Both the position numbers and the translations under genes were made by a program. From Vanilla planifolia (Eukaryota > Streptophyta > Magnoliopsida > Asparagales > Orchidaceae), in the NCBI GenBank assembly GCA_023846275.1, contig CM043874.1, forward strand, positions 24,401,630 to 24,465,629: a DNA stretch of 64,000 nt. The letters are read 5' to 3'. A model generated the notes under the pieces. That model was not told where the DNA came from, searched no databases, and worked only from the letters and a program-made list of their open reading frames with translations. Below, piece after piece: positions 51,505 to 63,400 of the stretch. How positions within the stretch are numbered: position 1 is the stretch's first letter; each line of letters begins with the position of its first letter.

Positions 51505-52480
51505 CCTACCCATACATCATATCTTGGATCGACAAAACCTCAATTTTATACAACAAAGGTGTTGTGTTTCTTTAAAGTTTGGTTAATATTCTGAGAAATT
51601 ATGATGTGATATTATTCCAATGCAAATAAATAGTTTTATCTTAAGAAGACCTTGGTTATATAATCATGATGCTTTCTTAAAATGAAAATCCAATACGTGT
51701 ATTTTCATATATAAATGAAAGAAGATCATGTTATACCCTTCACTTCCTTCAAAGAAAATTTCTAATCCAAATACTCCAAAAGAAAAAAATAAAGGAAAAG
51801 AAAATTTACTTAATAACATTTCACTAATCAAGATTAAGAAGGATATGATCAATGGTAAAGACATCTAGTTTATAATAATTAAGAAAACATTTACTAGTAT
51901 ATTAACAGCATTATTTATAGTCCAACTCTGTTAAAATAATTTACAAATTTATCTCTCAAAGACTTGCCAGACACACTTCCATCTTTAAAAGATATTCACT
52001 TTCTTATAGATCTGGTTCCTAATACTTCACTATCACATTTTACCACATTATCGAGTAACTTTACCTATTCAAATAAAAGTTAAATTCTTATCAACTTATC
52101 TTCCCTAAACATACCAAGAAAAAGTAGATAAATAAAATTTAAGTCAATTTTTTTTGTAGCCTAATAGAGGAACATGTTTCAACTTGGGATTATTTATTAT
52201 TACACATTTAATTTATTAATTAAACAATGAGTTTGAGTTTTTTTAAAATTTGTTTTGAAAATCATCGTAGGAGAATTGTTGATTTGATTTTATAACTTCA
52301 TGATTTTTTAACTTCTAATTTTGTTGAGTTTTTTGCTCATTATATTTAATAATTATATAAACATTTTGTCAAACAAAGTAATTTTAATAATAAAATATAT
52401 AAATAACTAGTAGATGCTCATAGATAACCAAGAAAATTTATTAAGGGTGATTATATGATGATCCTTATTAGGTCTATGAG
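51505..52480 (+). pseudogene. Inverted pol segment (RT start to integrase) of the same chromovirus family
   Basis: Matches 24115-24600 and then about 25340-25745 of the reference element, in the plus direction. The RT N-terminus is unusually readable (about 51960-52040; DLPDTLPSLKDIHFLIDLVP, compare LPPGLPPLRDIQHxIDLVPG). It then jumps to the integrase region (about 52060-52480; KFLSTYLP...), so most of RT and RNase H is missing. It joins the reversed segment on its left inside ATCATCCCT. Its right end carries the complement of the same 16 bp found at that junction. Confidence 0.75.
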
Positions 52481-53700
52481 TGTTAAATATATAGTCACCT
52501 TAAATATAAATATCTTCATATTGATACAATTTAGTTATCATACTCATAAGAAGAATTTGAAAACTCGAGAGTGTTTAAATTAAGTGCAAAAATTCATTGT
52601 TCACATATAATCTCTTTATGGGATGTGTATGTTCCTAAGGTAACCTAGAATACATATAACCATTAATGATATTATATAGTATGATCCTCATGATCATCCA
52701 GTATGAAGTTTTGAAAACCTAAAAACAATTTTAAAATTATGCATTATTCATTATGCACTCTGATGTCTATTGCTGTACTTGTACAATATATTTTGATTAA
52801 CCAAATTAAACGGGTTGTATAGGCAATCAATATTTTTGGTATCACCCTACTATGATCTCCTAATCATATTTGTATGATCAAAATCCATTAACTCTAATAG
52901 CTGGTTAATCTTATTGAAAATCTAATTTTTAATCATTAGATCTTCTTAAATTATTGTTTAATCATGCAAAGAATAAAAATAAAAAGACATTCATATAAAA
53001 TAAGATTGATTGATTGAGAATTTTACTTGAATATCTCTGAAAAAACCAATAGTTCAACCTTGTTGGCATAGTTGACTTTTGCTGGAAAAATGCTTTTGAC
53101 CACTACTACTAGATTTTGGTTCTTGGAATTTCTTCATTTCATTGCACTTTTTTGGAAATATCTTTATAATATAATTTAATATCTGCGCCACCTTGGTTTA
53201 AAAGTGAAAGGTGTAGGATTTTTTTGTATGTTCTATTAAAGTGCTAAAATAGTTTTCACTGGCTATTATTGTGTAACACATTTGAGTTTGTTTTTGTGGT
53301 TTCTTTGAGCATGGCACAGATTTCCTTGTGGACCTTCTTGTGTAAGATTTAGCTTATCAAATGTGGCAAAATGATGTGGTTTTGTTTGTATAATTTAGTC
53401 ATTAAACCCTTAAATGTAGACAGTGATTTTTTGGCTAAATCACTTAAAAACTACTATATTTTTATTTGCTTTTATTGCTTTTAATTTCTTCATTTATCTC
53501 ACAAAAGGATTTGTAAAATTAAGTAATAATTCATTAAAAGATCATTTGAATAACTTGTTACAACAACATCAATCTATCTCATATACATATGTTTTCAAGT
53601 TTTGTTTTAAGTTTGAAAGGATACAACTCACACTCCCCCCTCTCTTGTAGCTCACACATTCTAATATTTTACTCTTGGACCAAATTACTATCAAAGTCAT
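52481..53700 (+). mobile_element. Probable SIRE-like copia LTR with decayed PBS
   Basis: Starts TGTTAAATATATAG at the point where the chromovirus segment ends. The right end reads ACACTCCCCCCTCTCTTGTA...TTGGACCA, followed by TTACTATCAAAGT (53685-53697), which matches 9 of 13 positions of the Met-tRNA primer site TTGGTATCAGAGC. The C-rich pre-terminal tract is typical of SIRE/Maximus LTRs. No gag-pol follows and no second LTR was seen. Likely about 1.2 kb; ends approximate. The 75-codon frame at 53423-53650 lies inside it and is not a gene. Confidence 0.4.
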
Positions 53701-53890
53701 TATTCTATTCTTTCCACCATTAGATAATGCGTATGAGGAAACTACAATTTCACTTTCTTATTTTTTTTACCTCATGGCTTAATTATTTTGCATTTATATT
53801 TTTTTTATTCTTTTTCACCTTCTTTTATTCATGTTTTATCCTGCATAATAAAGAGTATAATAATACAAACAAACAATATATTGCATGCAT

Positions 53891-53892
<2 letters not shown>

Positions 53893-53927
<35 letters not shown>
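53893..53927. repeat. (TA)n microsatellite
   Basis: About 17 TA units. Confidence 0.92.
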
Positions 53928-53928
<1 letters not shown>

Positions 53929-54255
53929 TACCTCTTGCTTTATGCCAATGCCTCATTTTTTTACTTCAATTTTTTTTCCTACCTATATATCTAAGTTAGA
54001 TTTATCTATTTAGAGATGAGCTTTGTTCTAAGATTTTTTTTCCTTTAAATACCTATATCACAAATTAGACTTAATTAATTAATACCAATTTATTCTCAAC
54101 TTTTTTTTTATCATTTTACATTATACCAAATTTAGCTCATTTTTCTTATGTAACATACCATATAATGAGTGAATTGTACTAAATGTTGACCTTCAAACAT
54201 AGCTCAAAAATAAAATTGGTGTACTGTATCATTTTTCTCAAGAACTTTGTCATTT

Positions 54256-54485
54256 TTTTTATTGAACTAAGTGTATGATCTATATTTATTCTTGAATTGT
54301 ATGATTTTCTTAAGAATCATATAATTTTTTTTTATTCTTTTCATATTTTTTTATTGAATTAAGTTTATGATCCATTATTTATTCTTATATTGTATGATTT
54401 TCTTAGGAATTATATAACTTTGTTTTATTGAGTCAATTGTATGATTCATTATCTATTCTCATATCATATAATTTTTTTAAGAAGA
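54256..54485. repeat. Three imperfect repeats of a 75-90-bp AT-rich unit
   Basis: The unit TTTTATTGAA...GTATGATC...ATTTATTCTTATATTGTATGATTTTCTTAAGAAT...ATATAA begins near 54258, 54349 and 54423. A more decayed relative may precede it near 54150. Confidence 0.75.
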
Positions 54486-54951
54486 TTAAGTTTCTTCTCT
54501 TTTAAGCTTAACATATGATACTTACATATCAACAAACCATACATTGATTACATGGATACAATTATCTGAGTTGAAATACACTCTTTTCTCATTAGACTTT
54601 AACCCAAAATCACAAAGAGTAGAACTAAAATTTGATAAAATCCTTTAAGTATAAAAAATACAACCCAATTGGTGCTTAAGAAGTAAAAAACCATGCCAAC
54701 ATCCCTTTTTTATGCTTTTGCTTACCAGAAAGAAACCTTCCTTCATCTTATTGTTATTCATTGCAATGCTTCTTCTTCTTCCCTTATTCTCCCCCTCATT
54801 TTCTCTAATCCTCCTCCTTGAGTTCCTCTTTTCTTCTCTATTTCTCTCTCTTGATTTCCTTTGATTTTCTCCCCTCTTTCCCTTGTTCTTGAAGTTTCTT
54901 TAAGGAGTTCATATACCTAATTTTAGTAAGAAACTTGGATAAGCTCAACTC

Positions 54952-54984
<33 letters not shown>

Positions 54985-54985
54985 T
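54952..54985. repeat. (TA)n(CA)n compound microsatellite
   Basis: About 8 TA units followed by about 8 CA units. Confidence 0.9.
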
Positions 54986-57900
54986 ACATATTCTTAAAAT
55001 CTTGATATCCTTTATTTAATTCATGACAAATCCTTTTGATCTCCAAAACTTGCAATTTAAGAACCAACAAACTTTTCATGATTGTGCAATGACTAATTAC
55101 ATATTTAGTTTTATGAATATAGCATTGTATAATAATTATAATCTTAAGGATGTCACAGAAACACAAAGAGTAATGTAAGTCTTTGATAGCCTTAACAGAC
55201 ATCATGTTCATTCAAATAACATTTGTTACTAATTGAGAACAAAATTTACATATCTATCAATTTTTTCTTTTTTAACTTCCTCCTACCTAGGTAGCTCTCA
55301 AAATAGGCTCGATTTACTTCTTTGTTTAGGTGCTATTGAAGAATAATTTGAGTGGAAATGATTGTTGATCTTTCATGTCTTCTAATTTTAAAGGACAAGG
55401 ATCATATGGTAGTCTTTTTAAAGAGTGGCCTAAAAACTCCTTATTTAACCTAACTTCCTCATACTTCATTTTGTTGAGCAAAGAACTTTTTTGGTAAGAT
55501 TCCTTGAAGAGAATTTTATATTGCTAATGGATTAATTCCTTAACCTTAATGCAATTTTTTGTGTTTGAACTCACTTCATAGCATGTTAAAGAATGAAATA
55601 AAGATATTGAATATCTATTGCCCCAAATGTAATATATTATTTTGATGATAATAGATCTTTTAAGTACTTTATTTATGTTCTAACATCTCTACCTAATATG
55701 TCACAGATTATTCTAAAGATAAGTAAACAAAAGTAGATTATGGTTTAGATCAATGAAGCCTTGGGTCAACAAGTCAAGGTGCTTACAAGAAAAGGAAGGA
55801 GCTATCATCTAGCAATGTAATTGAAGAAAAAGATGAAACCATATGTCTTATAAGCAATCAAAGTCTTATAATTCCTAAGACATGTAAAGATTAAAACTAA
55901 GTTGTCTTTTATACATAAGATTTAGCATTTCACTTGCAAAAGCACTTGCATGCCACTTGAGAGAACAAGCCCTAATAGCCAACCTGTAGTTGCAAACACT
56001 TAAGGTTCTTAAGATCAACTCAACTCATCTAGTGAATTTATTGAAAATGATGAGTAAAGAATAATGAAATTTGATCCATAAATTCGTCATTTCCAATTTA
56101 TTGTATGACAAGGAACCTACTTTGTATAGTATGATTAGCTTGTTGTGAAGTATATGATCAAGATAACAATCTTTTTTAGGTTATTACAAGAGCTTTGAGT
56201 AATTAGATGATAACAATCATATGATCACATAATACGATGCATTCACATGACCAATGTATAAGTAATCAAATAATTTGTTAGAGTATGCAATCTATATAGT
56301 ATAAGAATCACAAGAATTTCCTATGATATAATATTATTTATGATATTGTACGATGGATTCAATGGTATATATCAGGGACACTCTAGAATATTCAATTGTG
56401 AAAATACTATCAATTTATATGAATCAATATGTTATATAGTACAACTAGTAAAATAAATATGTTATTCAAATCAAGCATTTCACTTACACTATCCTAAAAC
56501 ATTTTAATTATACTATAATTTCTATCATGAAATATAATTTGTTAATGATACAAATTTGCAATATATGAGAAAACTCAAGAACTTTATATAGTACATTAAT
56601 ATTCTAACAAACAGTATGATTAGTTCATTATATATAAGTTAAACAATATGATTTACCTATTGTACAATTTGGATAGAAGTAAAAGTCAAGTAACAACTAA
56701 TTTAGATATGTCTTAAATACTAAATTAGCTATTAGAAGAGTCATTGATATGTCCTTAAAATTGTCATATGCATTGTAAATACTATATTAACCCCTTCAAT
56801 CATAGTAAAGATTGAAAAAGATATACTAAGGAATTAGTTGGCAATCATTAAAAAGGAAATATGAGTTAGTAATTGAGTGCTCTTCATTTCTCTCTAATAA
56901 ACTAGAGCAATGCTTGCCTACTACTAATGAGTTAGTTCATGTAAAATCTTAGTATTCCTAATGATGTATTGTCTTGCTTGTACAAATTGTACTTTTCTTC
57001 TCAAAAGGTTCCTTAAAAGGTTTTTCTATTTTGGCACCCATCATATGAGGCTTTCATAATTAAACAAGTTTGGTTGGAAGTAGTGTTAAAATGGGTGAAC
57101 AAAAAGACATGGTAACTAGAGACACCTTCTAAGGAGAAAAGAATATAACTCAACAATGAGCAAGGCAATACTTAACTAAGAAGACTAAGATCTTATAATT
57201 AATCTATGATTTAAAAGACTAACTTGGAGAAGTTGGATTAATTTTTCTTACATTTTTTCACTTATTCAAACCTTTCAAAGAATAATAATTGTCATAATTT
57301 TTTTAGAATGATCTAATATGAATGTTTGAAAAATAAATAACTTCTATTATCATGCATTTCTCTCCTTCAAATGTTGTTTGTTGTGACCTATGTGCTCCCA
57401 AGCAAGTTTCATCAAACTCTCATAAGCTAACTCATGTTAGAGCTCATTCCTTATATCTAATTTAGTTGATTGGCTATTCTTTGACACTTTCAATTAGATG
57501 TCTCATTAGCTTCCCTTTGACACGTTCAATGAGATGTCTAAGAGATAAACCATACTTGAAACTTTCTCATCTCATCCATTTAAGCCATAAACTTGTCACT
57601 AAAGATTAAGTCATAACTACTATCCAACTAAAGAGCAAACTTTCAAGCTGACCACTATCATTTTTAAAACACCATGCTTTTTTATTTCCAATAATGAAAG
57701 AAGTTATCCCCCACTTTTGACAAACCAAGCTTTTTATTCTAATCATTTGCCAAAAAACTTGCCAATTCTAGCTTGACATTTGCCTCTTCTCCCATCATTT
57801 ATCCAAGTTATTTTTGAAAACATCTTACTACATATGCATGCCTAACTTACGCATTCATTTACTCATTTACCAAACCAACTTTTCCAAATACATGAACGAT

Positions 57901-58040
57901 TCAGATTAGTGATCAATCAACTAAAAAATGATTTAACATTGTTGAGCACTTGTTTCCATCAATCATCTGTGATAGCGACCACATGATTAGGTTGCTTTCA
58001 AAGTACATTTCTTAAACTTGTCACTAAAGATTGGGAACGA

Positions 58041-58371
58041 AGCAGCATTTGACTGATCAAAAGATGGCAGACATATGTACATTTTGGCTGTGTTTACTCT
58101 ACAGAAAACAAATGAACATAAGCTCATCAGTACCCAATTAATTCCAACTCAACCGTAATATACAAGTTACAGTCCAACAACATAAACATAGATAAACATA
58201 AACATAGAAAAGGAAAAGAACAAAAAACGACAGCTCCAAGAACTGCTTTTACAACAACATTCTCTCACTCTCTATACAGCTGCTCTTCTTCTTCTTCTTC
58301 TTCTTCATCTTCTTCTTAATCTTCTCCCCTTACACTCTTTCCAATGAAATCTCCATATGTGGAATGGTAAT
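58041..58371 (-). terminator. Probable 3' UTR of the VARICOSE gene, with (CTT)n
   Basis: Downstream of the minus-strand stop codon. Carries a CTT/GAA trinucleotide repeat at 58283-58317 (plus strand CTT), interrupted once. The polyadenylation site was not pinned down. Confidence 0.45.
58283..58317. repeat. (CTT)n microsatellite
   Basis: About 11 CTT units with one CAT interruption. Confidence 0.85.
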
Positions 58372-60456
58372 TCACTTACAGCTCATTAACACAGAATTTA
58401 TGACATGAATGATCAACCGAATTGCCGAAGCTTCAGCAGCTGTGGTAGTCTGCAGTGTTCTTTGATGCAGCAGTCTATTATAGACTTGCTCAAATATCGG
58501 TCGCACATGTGATGCTATCATTGTATCCGTCGGAGAGATGGCAGCAGCAACATCGGTCATCCATCCAAGCTTACACGAAGTTTCTTTGCCAATGTCGCAG
58601 GATAGCTGCTGAAGAAGGGCAAGCAGGACGCCCTGACTGAGAGGCAATGGTGACATGGAACAAAGTCCATGCAGATCCACCTGCAAAAGATGTGTTCTCA
58701 GCTGCTATTATTTAACGCACAAAAAAGGTAAATGGAAATGAGGTCCAATAACAGCTTAAGAAACTGTGATTAAGGAGACATGTTACTTGAAATGTACATT
58801 ACAATACCATCTGTGTAAGGGTTATCTGAAACTTTTCCAATACCTTTTTGTTGTTTGCTAAATCTAATCTAAATAACCTTTTATTCTTGTTTTGATATCA
58901 AGATAATTCACATTAGATGTCATTTTTGAGTTACAAATTCTTAATTTTTTCCAAATATTATTTAAATGTCATCAAACAAAATATTCAGAATTTCTAAATA
59001 GTACTATAGTACATAATAGCGTTTTTAAATCAAATGCCTCTTAAATGAACTAAAACCGAGTAAGCACAACACTAAAATCCTTTTCTTTCCATGCGAAATA
59101 TACCTGTGAGCATAACCAGGAGACGATGGAGACATCACTTCTTTGGAGAGCTGAAGTGAATGCTTCCTCAAATTTGCCTTCAGATATGAGCCTTGTGAGC
59201 TCCTTTTTAGGATCAATGGGTGCCTCGAAATGTTTGACCGACAACGCCTGAAAAATCAAAGTATGCAAATGGGGACAGATGTTGTGAAAAGCCAGTATGT
59301 AATGACAATTGAAATGAGTGTTACAGTATCAGGATGGCCACCCAAAGAACCGTTGCTCTGCTGCAGGACTACAGGAGCAGAATTCGAGACAAGATCTAAG
59401 AGTTTTTGCTGACCAGTGGCTAACTCATTTGCAAGATTCTGAGTAATTGACGTTGCAGAGTTGACTGCTTCCTGAATAAAAGAAACACATAACAGGTTCC
59501 GTAACTATTATTCAAAAAGAAGACTTACTGATGGAAATTTTCAAAACAAAGGAAAAAAAAAAAAAGCCTGTCTCAGCACATACTCTCAAAGTTAGAGTTA
59601 GCTTTGTATGCATGGACTCGTACTGCTTCTGAGCCACAGCTGCATGATCAGTTAAACCTTTCTGGAAAGCTTCATCTATTCTCTCAAACAGGCCTCCACA
59701 GCATTTCTCCAATGCAGGAATCACTGATGATTCCAAAGTAGACTTCAGAGTTTCCTGTATTATCCAAAAAGAATGAAAATGAAATGAGCATAAATATTGT
59801 TAGCATTAGGCTCGGAGAAGCTTGACTCAAGTACTAAAACAAACAAAAAATGAAGCCCTGTAATTACAAATTCAGAGAAAAAAACGTGCCTGCAGGGATT
59901 GCTTGCCAGATGATTGGAATTGTGACTGAATTTGTCTACCCAAAGTAGCTTCCAGCTTTGAGCTGATAATCTTTTCAAGTTGATTGATTGCTTTGTCACT
60001 GAACCCTTTCTGGAAATGAAAATCCACAAATTTTGCACACAAATAGGTAGAAGAAGATTAAAAATAATCATATAAATGATAGAAAACCTGAAAAGAGTCA
60101 GCAATGGCTGAAGAAATGCATTTTTCAATGCCAGGTGTGATTGCATGAGCCAATGCCTGCCCCACTGAAGAATTTTCCTTTTTAAGTGTCATCTCTACAA
60201 CAGCAGGAAAATCCCTGTTCATGCAGTTGGTAATTCTGTTTGTTAATTCCAGCATGTTTTCATTTTCCTTCTCCTTCTCAATAATTTCTTGTTTAGCGTT
60301 CTGAGCTTCAACTTGGGCCACAAACAAATCTATGTTGGACTTAATGGCTTTCTCTAAGCTCTGGCCAAGAGCAACCTCCAGTCTTTCCTTTTCTTTTGCT
60401 AATGAAACAGAAACAACCTCCATCTGCTTCTGCATCTCCCTTTGATTTATGGCTAG
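58372..60456 (-). CDS. VCS: VARICOSE / EDC4-like mRNA-decapping scaffold, C-terminal exons, partial
   Basis: Scaffold of the DCP1-DCP2 decapping complex in cytoplasmic P-bodies. Six minus-strand exons: 60456-60088, 60009-59890, 59754-59584, 59471-59325, 59247-59104 and 58680-58372. They give 419 codons plus TGA, all junctions in phase 0 with no stops. Visible in order: a charged coiled-coil stretch ([20 protein letters not shown]); a conserved block ([40 protein letters not shown]); an amphipathic stretch ([20 protein letters not shown]); and the C-terminal alpha-helical domain ([52 protein letters not shown], end INSVLMSCK). The family is about 1300 residues, so the N-terminal WD40 part is missing. 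No upstream exon was found in 60457-64000; a long intron or a 5'-truncated copy would explain this. The intron after 59890 has a GC donor (CAG|GCACGT). Confidence 0.88.
59755..59889 (-). other. GC-AG intron of the VARICOSE gene
   Basis: The exon ends CTG CAG (59890) and the intron begins GCACGT (59889) and ends AATACAG (59755). Using the GC donor joins SLQ to ETLKSTLE in phase 0, exactly where relatives read ALQDALRSSLE. The nearest GT, four bases further in, would leave the next exon out of frame. Confidence 0.75.
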
Positions 60457-63400
60457 CTGCAAGGGCACCAAATTGAAATCTCAAATGTAGAAATATGCAT
60501 AAAGGGCAACCAAACATAACATAAAAATCTTATCATTGTGTAAATGCAATAACCAATTGAACAAGGAGCGAAAATGTTACTGATTATGCCCACAGATTAG
60601 TACTTCTGGTTCAAATTACATCAAGGCCATTCAAGCTGACATAGAAGTTGCAAAATACACAGCTTTACTAGGGAACATTGAGGCCACCATATATTTGAAC
60701 AAACACACAGTTATATATTCATAGTATTTTCATGGTGATTTGAATACTCTCGAGTTGACAGAGGGTTTTATAATGAGTAAGATTGAGCTACAACAGTAAC
60801 ACAATAAGTGCTTCTGTGGATACAATTTTCATCATTAGCTTAAATCAGTCCATTATAAGAGCTTTTGTATCACAAAGTTCAATTCACTTGTTTGCATGGC
60901 GATTGTGTTGATTCACTAGATTTGCCAAGAGAAGGTGTCCGTTTCTTCCTACTAGATCAATCTTTCCTTGTTGCTGGACAAGTTCTTGAATATAGCTTCG
61001 AGGTCTTCGAGGTTTTGCCTATATCTACCAATGATTGTTTCCTTTGCTACCATGCTACAACTACCATCTTTGGCCAGCGAACATAAGAAATTCATTGTTT
61101 CTTGTACTATATGGAGGCGTTTTTCCACTCAAGTGCCCATGCAAAGAGCTAATATGAATTTCATGCTTAGTTTAAAAATAACTTACAAAGGCATCATTCC
61201 ATCATGGAAATAGTCAAATGAATTTTTAAAAAAGGATTGAATGTCTCTCAATAACTATGCATTTTCCTAAAATGAGGTAAGAAATTTGTATGAGGAACCT
61301 AAGCCTATAATTTCAGATCGAGCAACTAAAGAGAAACTTATGGGTTCCAAATTGCATTTTTCAAATAAATGCCAACATTAAGTGAACCAATGCACATATC
61401 AAGATACTCAAATCTCAGTTTAAAGAGTGTTCATTTATGTTCGTTTGTCTTAATATGTGAACAAGCTAGAAAATTTTGTGAAAAACTTGCCATTAATGAA
61501 CAAATTTAAACATATCGGTCAGCTTGATAGTGCTTATGAATGGTAGCAAGTATAGTTCATGAGTATATTTGATTAAATATTATAGCTTGGTAAAAAAGGA
61601 TGTAGCAATGTTTGTAATGGTTCATTTGAGCCTTCAACCGCTCAATAGTGCATCTAAACCTAAGTAAGCAAGCATATTAGCCAAAACTTAAGACAGCAGA
61701 GCTACTTTCACAAGCAAAGCTACCAATGTTATCTGGGATGCTTGAAAGGTAGTTTTGCTCCAAAAGATACATGGATTACTCGGCAGGTGTTAATCAGGAA
61801 AAAAACAAGATTTGTTGGAGCCGTATTCAAATGAGCTTGGCTGTTAATAGGTTTGAGTTCTTCGAATCCTAGAAGGATTCATGAAGAGACCAGTTCTACT
61901 ACCAAATAATCCACTAGCACCAACCTAGAATGCACCTAAAGCCAAATGACGATGTTTCTATTAGATTGAATCAGTAGCTTTCTTTTACAGTTATTTCCAT
62001 TGGAGCTTAGTGTTCATTGGATTATTATTGTGTGTCTACAGTTGGATTTTATTTTGTTGATTTCCTTTTACTAATAAAATTCTGGTAAAAATGATATATG
62101 TCAAAAGCATGTTAAGCAGATCAAAATATGTTTCTACGTGAAGGTCACATATTACAGATCTCAAAACATAAAATATGGATTCCCAAGTACAAAGGCTACA
62201 AGATATGATTCACAAAATGTATCACATGATTAGCTCGTTTCTTTAGATTGAATGAAATGATTTCCTATACCATATGATGAAGGACTTTCAATAAAAATTC
62301 TGAAATCATATTATTCAGTTTTCTAATAGTTGTTTTAGAATTTTAAAGTTCAGTATTTTAAATTAATTTCAATTGTAATTAAATGGGGATTGATTTTAAA
62401 GATATAAAAAACACTTTTCTTATAAGTTGCAATCACGTTTTGCTTGCTAATAATATCGCGATTCCATCTCTATATTTTAAAATTTTTAAGTTTAACATTA
62501 GAATTTTTATTGTTCCTAACCAAAATATGAATATAAAATTCAGTAAGAAATTATCATGTTGAGACTCACACAAAAAATTCAATTTTCATATTTTCAAAAC
62601 AAAAAAAAACCTTTCTTGATGATCAAAGAATTCCTCAACATCAACTTATGTCCTTGTCCACATTCATCATTCTTTCACAATTTCTTTGTTTAATATCTCA
62701 ATTAGTTTCTTTTTAGCCAATGATCCCTACAATCTAACTTTTCTTATAGTTTTATTTTTAACTTTTTTGAATTTCTCTCTCCATATCTTCTATATATTAA
62801 AAAGCAAACATAAAAATATCTCTTGCATGGCAACCAAAACTTTCCCTACTCTCCCTGACGTTTTTTCTTGATAATACTCTATACCTTTCTCTCAAACCTT
62901 CATTACGTCCCTCTTGGCAAATAAAACAAAGATGTTCTCTTTTAGCTCTTATTATGCTCTCCTTCTTGGCTCTTTCTAACAAGATGTTTCACTATTCATA
63001 TTTTTTCACAAGACACGAGGATCTGAAATCTTCAAATTTACAGTTAAGATTACAAGGTAAACATTGTTTACAAAAATGAGGTATCTGCAAATTATTATTA
63101 TCATACATTATTCTTATCCAGCACTTGTGAATGTAATAATTTGATTATTTTGTAGTTTTCAGGTTTATAAACTTGCATAAATCTTTCTAAAATTATTTAA
63201 ATCAAATTTAACATTTTACAGGACATGAAATAAACAAAGAGATTAGTTTTTATTGAAAAGATTTCATAAAGAGTTTTATGAGTTAAACAACAAACGAAAA
63301 CACTATCCTTGTGTTGCCACGATTTGAAATTTTATGCTAAATGTACTCCAAATTTATAGATAATTCATGGTGAAACCAAGAAACACAAAATTTAAGGAAA

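Larger units (their letters stand above)
53701..58040. other. AT-rich intergenic DNA with microsatellites and imperfect repeats
   Basis: No gene recognised. It contains (TA)n at 53893-53927, (TA)n(CA)n at 54952-54985, a CT-rich stretch at 54770-54900, and the ~90-bp imperfect repeats at 54256-54485. Confidence 0.5.

Noticed and set aside
53727..53999. Hydrophobic open frames of 68-90 codons
   Set aside because: Phe/Ile/Tyr-rich translation of poly-T and (TA)n DNA, not membrane proteins.
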